In this document: piece after piece, positions 46,546 through 57,794 of the stretch
How the letters are laid out: each line of letters starts with the position of its first letter
Position numbering within the stretch: position 1 is the stretch's first letter
NCBI GenBank assembly: GCA_030704615.1
Contig: CM060732.1
Location: 43,567,053-43,631,052 of the forward strand
Direction of reading: 5' to 3'
DNA: 64,000 nucleotides
From: Takakia lepidozioides
Taxonomy: Eukaryota; Streptophyta; Takakiopsida; Takakiales; Takakiaceae
Notes under the pieces: model-generated
The model's input: only the letters and a program-made list of their open reading frames with translations
Databases searched by the model: none
Told to the model about the DNA's origin: nothing
Made by a program: the position numbers and the translations under genes

Positions 46546-47330
46546 CGTAGATCCGGAGTTCTTCAATACTTAGACTTAGATGCAGAGGATGCGGGGATAC
46601 ATTGTACTGACTCTGAGTCAGACTGAACTTTGTTCTTTTAATGTTCTGTTTCATCCTCTTCGGAAAACATTGAATCCCCTTACTCCACTGTAGTTGTTCC
46701 GGCAGAAAAAAAAAGAAAATCAAAGAATCCACTTTCATTCAAATGACAATATGTATGAATCCATCCCACAAACCCCACTCACTCTTGTCATATCCATTGT
46801 GCATTCATCTACTGTGCATTCATGCATGCTCCATTCGTGAATGTTTTCCTTTATAAAACATCCAGTATACATTCATCCACTGTACTCTGTAATCCACCCC
46901 ACAAACCTACCACACTCATGTCATATACATTGTGTATTCATCTACAGTGTATTCATGCATCCTCCAGTCATGAATGTTTTTTATTATTCAACATCCATTA
47001 TACATTCATCCATTTTACTATTACCCATCCCACATTCATCCATCTACTTTCATTTTTCGCACTCATCCATCTATTTATCATCCACTCTACATTCATCCAT
47101 CCTTCATTCATCTGTTGCTTTCAGGTGGGATTGACCACGTCCTTTTATTATGTCATCCAGCTTGTTTCCGCGGTGAAGGGTGCTCTTCCGCAGGAATACA
47201 CTCCACTTTTTCTTTGGCGCGTGGTGACGGGGCCTTCAAGCGCGATGACGTGGAGTGAGCCCCGTGATGTGGTGTGAGCGCAGATGCGCTCACGCGCTCA
47301 TGCAACCAGGCTCACGCCGAGGCATCCCTG
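45490..47330 (-). repeat. Right arm of long inverted repeat (element terminus)
   Basis: Inverted counterpart of 23115-24975, ending GCCGAGGCATCCCTG at 47330. It includes the 3' exons of the methyltransferase-like copy, CATTCATCC repeats (46800-47120) and the CGTGAG/CTCACG block. The arms differ by many substitutions and small indels. Confidence 0.65.
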
Positions 47331-47589
47331 TTTGCTGACACATGGTATGGATGTCCAACAAGTGTCCCTGGTCATTAACTATGACCTGCCCACCCAGCCG
47401 GAGAAGTATCTCCATCGTATTGGCCGCAGTGGGCGTTTTGGGCACAAGGATGTGGCCATTAATTTTGTCACAAAGGATGATGAGCGCATGCTCCAAGACC
47501 TCCAAAGGTTCTACAACACTATTATCAAGGAGCTGCCTCCAAATGTTGCAGATCTTTTGTCAGTTGAAGATAGCTTGTTCCATAAGTGA
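47331..47589 (+). pseudogene. eIF4A (DEAD-box RNA helicase) C-terminal fragment
   Basis: The frame reads [20 protein letters not shown], then [10 protein letters not shown] (helicase motif VI), [20 protein letters not shown] and [10 protein letters not shown], which is the end of eIF4A. Extra residues SVEDSLFHK precede the stop at 47587-47589. The N-terminal two thirds are absent. It begins at the outer edge of the inverted-repeat element, so it is either the 3' exon of a host gene disrupted by insertion or a captured/pseudogene fragment. No eIF4A sequence lies on the other side of the element. Confidence 0.8.
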
Positions 47590-47754
47590 GGGGAGGGGGG
47601 CTTCGGAATCCCTACATCCCATTAGGATTGGTCATGGAATTACCAAGCACTGTATGCATGCAAACGGATCTAGTCATAATGTTGAAAGTGCTGCTTGAGA
47701 AAGGGAGCTTGAAGTTACTTTCCAGCTGCTTACGAGGCACTTTAGCCGGATCTA

Positions 47755-48105
47755 AATGAATGGAATATTCAAGACAGTGGAAGCAAGAAAGTGCTGGTTA
47801 GTACATGGTATCTTTAAAAGTTTTTCATATGCATATTCTAGGCAGCTGAGAGAGAGCAATTGATGGGGCAAGGGTGGAATATTCAAGACAGTGGAAGCAA
47901 GAAAGTGTTGGTTAGTACATGGTATCTTTAAAAGTTTTTTATATGCATATTCTAAGCAGCTGAGAGAGAGCAATTGATGGGGGCAGGGGTGGAATATTCA
48001 AAACAGTGGAAGCAAGAAAGTGCTGGTTAGTACATGGTATCATTAAAAGTTTTTCATATGCATATTCTACTAGGCAGCTAAGAGAGAGCAATTGATGGGG
48101 GCAGG
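47755..48105. repeat. Three-unit tandem repeat, period about 115 bp
   Basis: GGAATATTCAAGACAGTGG recurs near 47761, 47876 and 47990, each followed by AAGCAAGAAAGTGCTGG-type sequence and GCATATTCTAGGCAGCTGAG. Confidence 0.85.
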
Positions 48106-48612
48106 GGTGAAGCCCGAGCACATCACGTTTGTGTGTGTTTGTAGTTCGCGTCGAAGCCTGGCAGCCCTGGAAAAGGGCAAAGAGGTGCATGGTTGCATCA
48201 CCAAAGATGGAATTGTACCAGATGTGATTATGAACAATACCCACGTGGACATGTATGCCAAATGTGGGAGTGTTAAACAATATGGCTCAACGAGATTTGG
48301 TGTTGTGGAACGCCATGCTTGCAGGATATGCTCAACATGGGCGCGGGACAGAAGCCTTGGAAACGTATGTGCAAATGATTGGGAAAGGGGTGAAGTGCAA
48401 CCATATCATGTTTGTGTACAAAGTTGTATTTGTACTTGATGTCATTCTGAACACTGCTCTCATAGGCGTGTATGCAAAATGCGGCAGCATGAAGGTTACA
48501 AAAGGAGTGTTTGACATTATTGCACATCCGATTGGTGTTGTATTAGGTTTCTTGGGTGGAAGGGGCCTAGGCAGAGCCTTTGGTCATTCGACAGACCAGT
48601 CTTTGGCTTTCT
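48106..48612 (+). pseudogene. PLS-class PPR protein fragment
   Basis: Pentatricopeptide motifs in two frames: VKPEHITFVCVCSS, GKEVHGCITKDG and VDMYAKCGSVK, then DLVLWNAMLAGYAQHGRGTE and ALIGVYAKCGSMK. These are the L and S repeat consensus of plant organellar RNA-editing PPR proteins. A frame change near 48270 and loss of repeats show it is dead. It directly follows the tandem repeat. Confidence 0.8.
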
Positions 48613-48759
48613 AGTTCAGCAAAAGTGGAACCCGAGGACAAAATCCACTATCCCATCTCAGATGTTTTATTGAATTTGCATTGCGTAAAATCTAATTGAA
48701 CTATATTGTCTCATCCTTCTACCCTGTCTTCTTGAGGGTCACATGTCTTGTGTACAGGA

Positions 48760-49080
48760 TCTTCATATTCATACATTCATCCGATAATTGCCAGCTTAGC
48801 GTTTTCATTATCATTCGTTCCTACGTTCATCCAATAGTTGTTAGCAAAGGCGTTTGATTTATCGTTCATTCATACGTTCATCCAGTGCACAAAAATTATA
48901 TTTCATACGTTCATCCAATAGCTGCCAGCAAGGCGTTTGTTTATCATTCGTTCAAATAGTTCAGTTGTTTTGTTTCACTAACCTTTCATATGTTCATCCA
49001 ATAGTTGCTAGCGAGGGCAGCAAAGACGTGAGCAGATTCCCCCAAGCGTGAGCAGATTGTAAGTGTGAGCAGATTATTGA
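48760..49080. repeat. TTCATCCAATAG repeat array and GTGAGCAGATT motifs
   Basis: Units of about 75-90 bp with TTCATCCAATAGTTGCTAGC and GTTTATCATTCGTTCA. They end with three GTGAGCAGATT copies (49030-49072). The related array is at 50880-51260. Confidence 0.65.
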
Positions 49081-49399
49081 TGCGGACCCTAAAAGCGAGG
49101 GAACAAGTGGGCCTATTGCCGTGGACACAAACTCCACTGCAACGACGCAATCTTCTACTCTATCGGACCGAAGACAGACAGGCTCCATGACGACAATGTG
49201 ACACGAATGTGCGATGAAAAATTGTCGGATGAATGTATCTATGATGAACGTAAAAGGCAATGGATGAACATTGGATGAACGTTGGATGAGTGTCGGATGA
49301 AAAATTGCCCAGATGAGTGAACCATGGATGACTGCAACAACATGTGCAGAGATCCATGTGTTGTTGAGTTTAAATACGTGTATTTTAATATGGCGGAAG

Positions 49400-50500
49400 C
49401 TTAATTCCGGCCCAGAAGACCAGCCAGATTAAGCTGCCGTCAACACCACCTTCATTTGGCACATTCAGAGGGGAAAAAACAAAAAATAATAAAAATATTA
49501 TTTTTTGTTTTTTTGTTTTTTGGAAAACTTGCAAATGAACCCAACTCCTGCTTTGCAAGCAAAAGACCTGACGTTTTACCCAGCATGGATTTCTGGTCAC
49601 CTGGAAGAAAGACATAACAACGAATCATAAGCCAAGCAATTTGTAGATGTCATTCACCCCAAAATAACACACCAGAAGACCAGCCAGATTAAGGTGTCGT
49701 TGACCACACCTTAATCTGGCACATTCGGGAAAAATTAAAAAAATTAAAAAAATTATTTTTTGAAAACTTGCAAATGAACCCAGCCCTTGCTTTGCAACAA
49801 AAGACCTGGCGTTTACCCAACATGGATTTCTGGTCACTTGAAAGAAAGACATGACAATGAATCATAAGCCGAGTAATTTATAGATGCCATTCACCCCAAA
49901 TAGCACACCAAAAGACGAGCCAGATTAAGGTGTCGTTGACGACACCTTAATCTGGCACATTCGGGGAAAAATAAAATAAAATAAAAATAATTTTAAAAAA
50001 AAATGTTTTACTGAAAAACTTGCAAATGAACCCTACTCCTGCTTTTCAACGACACCTTAATCTGGCACATTCGGGAAAAAAAATAAAAAAAATAAAAAAC
50101 TTGCAAATGAACTCAACCCCTGCTTTGCAAGCAAAAGACCTAACGTTTACCCAGCATGGATTTCTGGTCACATGAAAGAATGAAATGACAACGAATCATA
50201 AGTTATGTGGTCCGAGCAATTTGTAGATGCCATTCACCCCAAATAACACACTAGAAGACTAGCCATATTAAGGTAGATTAAGGTAATCTGGCACATTCGG
50301 GGAAAATTAAAATAAAAATAAAAATTGAAAAACTTGCAAATGAACCCAACCCCTACTTTGCAAGCAAAAGACCTGGCGTTTACCCAGCATGGATTTCTGG
50401 TCACATGGAAGAAGGACATGACAACAAATCATAAGTTATGTGGTCCGAACAATTTGTAGATGTCATTTACCCCAAATAGCATATTAGAAGACGTTACAGA
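49400..50500. repeat. Tandem repeat, about 240-bp unit, four to five copies
   Basis: CTTGCAAATGAACCC recurs at about 49525, 49765, 50019, 50099 and 50334. It is followed by GGATTTCTGGTCAC and by AGATTAAGGTGTCGTTGACGAC (a short inverted repeat with its partner CACCTTAATCTGGCAC). The unit at 50019 is truncated. Confidence 0.8.
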
Positions 50501-50879
50501 TGTCATGTTATGCGGAGGCTGCAGCTTGCAAATTTAGTCTCCTCTCTTCTCCCCCTCCTGTGCTTTACGATAGAAAAGATTTTGTGCAGAGCAAGGCTAA
50601 TGTCTTCATAGACAGTTCTTCCTTTGTTTTGGATTCCGACTCTAGTAGCAGTGGATATTCTTCGTCGGAATGAATCGGCTGTTTTCAAACGATTTATATT
50701 AAAGCACCAAATGGCCTTTCCACCTTCTTTGCAATTGGGTGTCAGCATCTCTCTCGACTTAGGATACCTGGTGAAAGGACAACCACAACCCTCTGCAGTT
50801 GGCATAGGTGCACTCTGGAGCTCGGGGGATTTGTCAACCATTACTCAAAAATGCTTTTTAATTTTGCATTCAACCACAA

Positions 50880-51260
50880 ACTACATTCATCCGTGTGCCA
50901 TTCGTCCAACATACATTCATCGCCCATTCATCCATCATTCATCCGTCATTCATCCATAACGATGAATTGGTAGGCATGTTATACTGGACACTACCCGCAG
51001 TAATAGGTCCTCTAAGCCGAATAGGTGTCCGCGGTTATAGGTGAGCACATCCAAAAGCGTGAGCAGAATTCTGCTCACGGATTCTGCTCACGGTTTAGCA
51101 ATCCCCGTTGCCAGCGAGGCGATTGTTTATCATTCGTTCACATAATTCAGTTGTCTTGTTTCACTAACCTTTCATATTTTCATCCAATAGCTGCCAGCAA
51201 GGCGTTTTTTTTTATCATTCATTCAGATAATTTAGTTGTTTTGTTTCACTAACCTTAACC
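50880..51260. repeat. CATTCATCC repeats and palindromic GTGAGCAGAATTCTGCTCAC
   Basis: Right-hand counterpart of 48760-49080. It contains the perfect 20-bp palindrome GTGAGCAGAATTCTGCTCAC near 51059 and a second CTGCTCACGG copy, then TTCATCCAATAGCTGCCAGC units. Confidence 0.65.
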
Positions 51261-51430
51261 AGCACACGATTAGTTTACTGTTAATGAGCTGGGTCAGTGA
51301 AAAAGTAGTTAAGTTGTTTTATTTCTTATTATCCACATATATATTGCTATATAATTGATATATTGTGATTACACATGCCAATACTTAATTGGTTGTCTCA
51401 GTCAACTCATTTTAGGTAGTCAAAGTTTCT

Positions 51431-51579
51431 CACTACAGTAAAGCTTTTTGCGGTTGTCTAACATCTCGAATATTTTAATATAAATTTTGACTGCAAAATG
51501 GTTGGAACAGTCGAAAATGACAACAGTCAACGCCAGCGTCAAACAAAATCGTCGAAATTATATAGGGTGTGTTGTAGTG
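51431..51579. mobile_element. CACTA-ended MITE (149 bp)
   Basis: Begins CACTACAGTAAAGC and ends GTGTGTTGTAGTG, with no coding capacity. No clear 3-bp duplication. Confidence 0.5.
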
Positions 51580-51599
51580 CTCTTGATCGTGCGCAACAA

Positions 51600-52850
51600 G
51601 AGCCAACCAATTCCATCCGCGGGATTTCTTGAACCAAAAACCCACATACAAAGTGTAGTCTGACCCCCAGTAACGGTCACTTCTCTAAGTTCGAGACAAG
51701 ACAGTGCTCGGTGGCCAATGCCCGATGGAGTAAAAAACTTTCAGTTTGCGACTTGAGCGGAGAACGAATCGTTCGTGGGGAAGAATAACAAGATCTCTTT
51801 GAAGAGCCTTTTCGCTATGAACCGTGAGAGAATCAACAAGGTCGCGGGTAGTAGGTGTACACACCGTAAGACTCCCAAATCTTAACAATCGTAACAAAAT
51901 CGCACCAATGCCACTGGTGAACAAAGCCAAATGCGAGGGATCCACAAAATCATAGGATACCAGCGGAACGTTAAGGGATTGAACGGAGATTTGTTCGTAA
52001 AGCCCAAACTGCCTGAATTCTAACCGTAAGACAAAAATTGACTTTTGAGTTCGGGGATAGGCACCTTGAACTGTCTCCTCAAAGCTAGCTCTTTGTCAAT
52101 CACACTATGAACTTCTCTCACTAGTAAAGCAGGATCGCTGATCCAGGCAGAGACTCTCTCCCGTTCAGTAGCAGAGAAACGCGAGACGTCCACAAAAATC
52201 GAGATTCAAATTTATCGATCCACACCAAGTTGTCACTGCTCAACTCGAGCTACTCACTATCAAACACAAGAGAGTCCTGGATTTGCGAGTTAACATCAAG
52301 CAGCCCCTCAAGATTGTAAGCAGACTCAACGTAGCCCAAACCGTAATCAGCTCTGTTAGGTCACCGCTTGGCAAAGAGCCCGAACTCACTGAGCCATGAG
52401 CCAAATATAAAGCTCTTTCTTCAAAGGCCGCTTCTGCCCTGGCATACGTTGAGTAGTTAGTGCCTGAGGAGGTAGGTCTTTCAATGTCAGGAATAGGAAC
52501 CCCTGGAATCAACAATGGAACACGCGCGGGCAGGAGCTGCAGTCACTTCCAAGACGGGATGACCCTCCACTACCTGTAAACTGGAAGCAGACACAGGAAC
52601 GCCCAAAACTAATTAGCTGGAACCAACCACGTTAGAACCTGCAACCTCCACTCTCAGTTCAATCTTAACTAAGATGGAACCACTGTCTTCTCTCTCGCTC
52701 GACAAACTACATAGAACTGCAGATGCCATTGTAACACAAGAAAAACAAGCAAGGCAAAGAAATGAAATTGCACAACGCGAAAAGTGAGGCTGCCACCGCC
52801 ATCGCAACCTCCTCTTGAGCCCAAAGACTTTGCTTCAAAAACCAAATTCA
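51600..52850 (-). pseudogene. Unknown element protein remnants, related to 12.2-12.9 kb
   Basis: Minus-strand frames are broken by stops. Segments include ALYLAHGSVSSGSLPSGDL (about 52420), DLVDSLTVHSEKALQRDLVI (about 51830) and YVGFWFKKSRGWNWLLL (about 51640). The last resembles a segment at 12840-12800. No known domain recognised. Confidence 0.35.
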
Positions 52851-52920
52851 ACCCGAGGTAACCGGCGCAAAATCACTGTACATATGGAGCCGCCACTACC
52901 CACAAGACTCCACCATATTT

Positions 52921-53408
52921 TGTGCTTGAATGAGATTCTCCCGTCCTCACAAGTGCACGTTAAACTAGGGGTGTAAGAGCTCGGAAGGAGCGGGCTTTAC
53001 AACACGAGAAGAGAGATGAACATGTAGAGGATTCCACGTACATCATATGTGCAGAGCTAACACACACACATCCAAGCTCACAGAGCACGTCCATAAATCC
53101 GTACGCCAGGTTGTACATACGAGAAGAAGGGCCCTGATTCAAGGTCAGGAACAAGCTTATATCCAAAACCTAGGGTGAGGCAACCCCCACATGGCACCAT
53201 GCCACGGGTTGCCTAGATTACAAACAGATCTGGCCTGTAGACCAATGAAGGGGCCAGATGCAGCCACAAAGCTCTAGGATAACCTCAAACAAGTATATGT
53301 CAGGCTGTATATAACGGTCTCCCGCCGTAAATACTAATGGCATGGGATGAACCTGTCAGACAGTAATGAATAGGCTGATAGTCAGGCTAGGAGAACATGA
53401 GCCATTAC
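52921..53408. repeat. Solo LTR of gypsy element 2 family
   Basis: Near-identical by eye to the LTR at 15724-16209 over its full length (TGTGCTTGAATG to GAGCCATTA). No gypsy coding sequence lies on either side, so it is a solo LTR. Confidence 0.75.
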
Positions 53409-53618
53409 AAGGCAAAATGCCTCCAAACCTAGGTTATGAGCAAATAATCAATGTCATATCCTAGAGAGATATGAAGACAAATAAGAGAGTAGTGAGGAAC
53501 ATCACACAAGAGTTGGGTTTCAGTACATTTTCAAGCTAAGTATCAACATAGCGATAGTGTTGTTCCTAGACCACCCTCTAATCTTCACACCAACTTCAAA
53601 CCTGGGCCCTTATGTACT

Positions 53619-53756
53619 GAACGCGCCCCCTAGGGCGCATTAAGGCTCCTAGTGAGTCACTAGGGCGAAGCCGGTAGGCCGAGACCTAGGTGCCATAGTA
53701 CCGGCTTCGCCCTAGTGACTCACTAGGAGCCATAATGCGCCCTAGGGGGCGCGTTC
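53619..53756. repeat. Near-perfect foldback (58-bp arms)
   Basis: Left arm 53619-53676 (GAACGCGCCCCCTAGGGCGC...GAAGCCGGTA) pairs with 53699-53756. Only one or two mismatches are visible and a 22-base loop lies between. It is 1.28 kb upstream of the HMG-CoA reductase ATG. Confidence 0.85.
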
Positions 53757-53759
53757 CCT

Positions 53760-55032
53760 GGCGTAGAGGAATTTTGGGAGCAGATTCTGCGAGGCCCTGA
53801 TTGGCTGCAGGCCATAATGAGTCAATACAAGTCAAATTGCTGATTAGGAGAGTCAAACAGCCGAGTAGGAATGCAGAATGCGCCAGCGCCGTGGAGCGTC
53901 GATCTTCTGCATCCTAATTTGCCTAAAAAATGGCAGAATCTGCCTCCAAAATCCTTAACGGAGTTCACATGGTGCGATAGTTAGTTCGGGATAGTGCGAT
54001 TTCCCATTTGGGTGTTTCTCATATTTCTCTGTCAATGCCAACAATACATCTCACAAAGATTACACCCTTGCAGGGTAAGGGGATGGCAATCCGGGCAAAC
54101 CCAGATGACAGTTTGTGGGTTAGGTCGGTGCCGAACTGTAGAACGTGTTTGAAAGTTGAACACAGGACCATGACAGAGAGGGCAGCTGAGTGGGAGACAG
54201 AGGGGGCAGGGGAGGGAGGGACGGTGGGGCCAGTGGCAGTAATAACGGAACAATAACGGGTGGAGGCAGGGAGTGGCAGGCGGAGGACACATGTGCCCAG
54301 CCTGCCCTGCTCTCTAAGTATGTACCGCAGTGTCCAGTCTGTGCTTGATGACTTGAGGTGTGCCGCGTGGCCCTCAACAGGTTCCAGCACCAGTCTGTGT
54401 ACAACCCTGCTTCCTTCTTCTGCTGTTGGAAATTGGGGATTGATAGCAGTGCAGTGCAAGGAGCCCCTTGCACTCGGCGTTGGAATAGGGAGTGGTCGGG
54501 GAGCATCGCATTGGAGCATCCGCATGTGCTTTGGCGGTCCACCCCGTTGAATGTCCCCCCCTTTGTCCCTTGTGGAGACTCGGAAGACTTGCGTGGGTTT
54601 CCTTAGGGGCCCACTTAAGTGGTAGGGGTGTCCTTATTGAAGGGAAGTTTGTCTGCGGGAAACCACGGGGCCTGCGTGGTTGGGCAGTCGGTTGAGAGGC
54701 CGATGTTGGGTTGCATGTGTCCAAGTTTGTGATACATTGCAGGCTGGGGTTGCAGATCTTGATATAGGTTCGAAAGGGTCCGATTAGTCTGTCGGCATTC
54801 TTGTTTCCGATCAGTTCGTTCTGCAAGGGTTTGTGGAAGCCTGACAATTGCAAGGATAACCTCCGTGACACTTCCATGGTGTTTGGGATTGACGCGGCCT
54901 TGTTTTGAAGTGTTCGAGCGTCGGACAGTGATCATAGCCTGGCCATTGGACTTCGGTAACGTGTCTGTCAGCAGATCGGACCGGAAAAGATTTGGATTTG
55001 AAAAGGGAGACGACGAATATAGAGAAGCTGGG
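53760..55032. other. Upstream region and 5' UTR of the HMG-CoA reductase gene
   Basis: No other gene seen. It contains a GA/GGGA-rich tract (54180-54290). The frame of the first exon is open back to 54865 but has no ATG before 55033. No confident TATA box or operator was assigned. Confidence 0.4.
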
Positions 55033-57794
55033 ATGGGGTTTGCGGAAATGAATGGCAAGCCTGCACAGGCTATCTCGCAAACCTCTCACAGGCAGCTGAA
55101 GCGGCGGCGAGACTCCAAGCCTCTGAAAGCCTCAGATGCTCTCCCCTTACCTGTGGGCCTGACAAACAAGATCTTCATGGTTTTGTTTTTCTCAGCCTCT
55201 TATTATTTGATGCGGAGATGGCGAGAAAAGATAAGGACATCAACGCCGCTACATATGCTCAACCTTGGAGAAATTGCGGCCATTATCGCGCAGCTGGCTT
55301 CGTTCATTTACTTGATAGGGTTCTTTGGCATTGAGTATGTTCAAAACTTCATAAGCAAAAGCATTGACGGTTCGTGGGATTTAGACTACGAAAGAGAAGA
55401 CATCCCAGGAAGCTGCCAAGCTCAGACAGGGATGTTAAGACCCCGAGTGCAGCTCAAGGGGAAGATACTAGGGGAGAATGCTGATGAAGATATTGCTTGT
55501 GCGGTCAGTGATGGGGCCGTTCCATCTTATTCTTTGGAAGCAGAGTTAGGGGACTGCACAAGAGCAGCCACAGTCAGACGGAGGGCAGTTGAGATGACAA
55601 CAGGCAGATCGTTAGACGGCCTTCCTTCAACGGGGCTTGATTATAACACAGTCCTCGGGCAATGCTGTGAGATGGTTGTCGGATATGTTCAAGTTCCAGT
55701 AGGTGTGGCTGGCCCTCTTTTGCTCGATGGTTTTGAGTTTACGGTACCAATGGCAACTACAGAAGGATGTCTTGTGGCGAGCACCAATCGTGGTTGTAAA
55801 GCAATTTTTCAGTCAGGTGGGGCCACCAGTATGCTATTGAAGGACGGCATGACCAGGGCGCCAGTGGTTCGGTTCACTACAATCAAGCGTGCAGCAGAGC
55901 TGAAGTTTTATCTGGAAGATCCCAGCAATTTTGACACGTTATCGGTCATTTTCAACAGGTAGTGGTGCGATCGGTATGAGTTACTGTGCAAATGAGTGAG
56001 GGCCCTAAGGAGCCGCGAAGTAAACTTCTCTTTGGGTCCTCTTAGACCCGTCGGTAGTCACAGGGAGATAGCCAGTCTTGCTTGTCATGCTATTGAATTG
56101 TATTTAGTGACTTTTCCATGATGGATAGAAGCTGGGGATATGCATGGTTATGGAGTTTGCTGACATCATTGGACCTAGCACATCTTGGTGAATTGTCAGG
56201 CGTCTCAATATGTGTTTTCTTCAGTCACCATACCATGTCCTTCTTTGAGAACTTTGAAGTTTGTCCAATTTTTGTGCCGTTCTGGCGCACAGTGACTTCT
56301 TCACTAAAACTTGAAGTTGATATCTTAGGCCAGAAGCTGTAAACTAATCAATGTAAGTTGGTGGGGGATGCAGGACCAGCCGCTTTGCCCGACTGCAAGA
56401 CGTTTATGGTGTCTTGGCTGGGCGGAATGTATATTTACGGTTTCGCAGTTCAACCGGGGATGCAATGGGCATGAATATGATATCAAAAGGCGTACAAAAT
56501 GTTCTAAATTATCTTCAGCATGTCTTCCCTGATATGGAGGCCATCAGTGTTTCTGGTAGGTGGAATCTGGTATACATAATCTCAGTTTGATATTTATGGT
56601 CTCCAAGAGTTTATGACTTAAGGTTTTACACAGCTTGTTTCAGTTTGGAAAGTGTTTTCTTGCAGAGAGCTCCACAAGATCTGACTTGTGATGACAAAAG
56701 AAGTGGGGAAAGCTTGACTACCAGATGAGCAAGATTCTAGATGTGTCCATGCAAAGTAATCTACACAAGGTTGGAAAGTGATTGAACCAAGCTCTTTTTT
56801 CCAGGCAACTTTTGTTCGGATAAAAAAGCGACGGCAGTCAACTGGGTAGAAGGCCGTGGCAAATCTGTTATCTGTGAGGTAGTCTTGAAAGGGGAAGTTG
56901 TGGCTAAGGTCTTGAAGACCTCAGTGGCTGCATTGGTGGAGCTGAACATGGTGAAGAACTTGGCTGGCTCTGCCCTTGCTGGTGCTCTGGGAGGCTTCAA
57001 TGCACATGCTTCCAACATTGTCTCCGCCATCTTTATTGCAACTGGACAAGACCCAGCTCAGAATGTTGAGAGTTCCCATTGCATTACAATGATGGAAGCA
57101 GTGAATGGGGGACAGGACTTGCATGTCTCTGTTACCATGCCCTCCATTGAGGTCAGTAATTCTACCTTTATTCGCGGAAGTTCAAGGTACATGTGTGTCC
57201 CACTTTTTTTGGCTGAATTTGATACCATTCTGACACAGTTTGAGAAATGTACACATGACTTTTACTGGGTAATGACAACAAACTGGAGAAATACTGGCTG
57301 GGAAGAGGCAAATGAGTATCCCTTCAATTTTTAAGTTATGTTCCTCTCTCTCCTTGATGTGTTACAGCTTATCTAGAAAATAATGTCAATCTGAAGTCAT
57401 TCATTCCCAAGGACACTATTTGATCTAATTCATTGTGAAGCTTGCTCTGCTGCAGTGAAAGCCTATTCTGATTGTAGAGTAAGTGAACCACTGAAAGTGA
57501 GCATATTATTCTCTGCAGGTGGGAACAATTGGTGGTGGAACGCAGTTAGCATCACAAGCAGCATGCTTGAACCTGTTAGGTGTGAAGGGGGCGAACGTAG
57601 AGTCGCCAGGGGCAAATTCACAGACATTGGCAAGGATAGTGGCAGGCTCAGTGTTGGCTGGTGAAATATCTCTGATGTCGGCGCTGGCAGCCGGCCAGCT
57701 GGTGCAGAGCCACATGAAGTACAACCGCTCAAGTCAAAATGTTGCAGCTGAAGTATCTGCCGATCTTCCATCCTCCAGAAAGTTGATAACCTGA
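55033..57794 (+). CDS. HMGR: 3-hydroxy-3-methylglutaryl-CoA reductase
   Basis: Reduces HMG-CoA to mevalonate with two NADPH in the ER membrane, the committed step of the cytosolic isoprenoid pathway. Four exons: 55033-55958, 56374-56555, 56805-57151, 57519-57794, giving 576 residues with no stops, a usual plant length. ATG 55033 was chosen as the first ATG after the last GTG/open frame. It precedes the conserved [13 protein letters not shown] and two membrane segments (about residues 43-62 and 85-112; [12 protein letters not shown] and [17 protein letters not shown]). Catalytic residues are visible: Glu in [10 protein letters not shown], Lys in [11 protein letters not shown], Asp in TGDAMGMNM, His in QSHMKYNRS. 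The NADPH and CoA motifs [13 protein letters not shown] and [12 protein letters not shown] are present. Introns sit at positions shared by plant HMGR genes. No Golgi/plastid signal. Confidence 0.97.

Noticed and set aside
54019-54877. Several long minus-strand frames upstream of HMGR
   Set aside because: They overlap a GA-rich 5' region, are Pro/Ser-rich, and contain no known motif; likely a composition effect.
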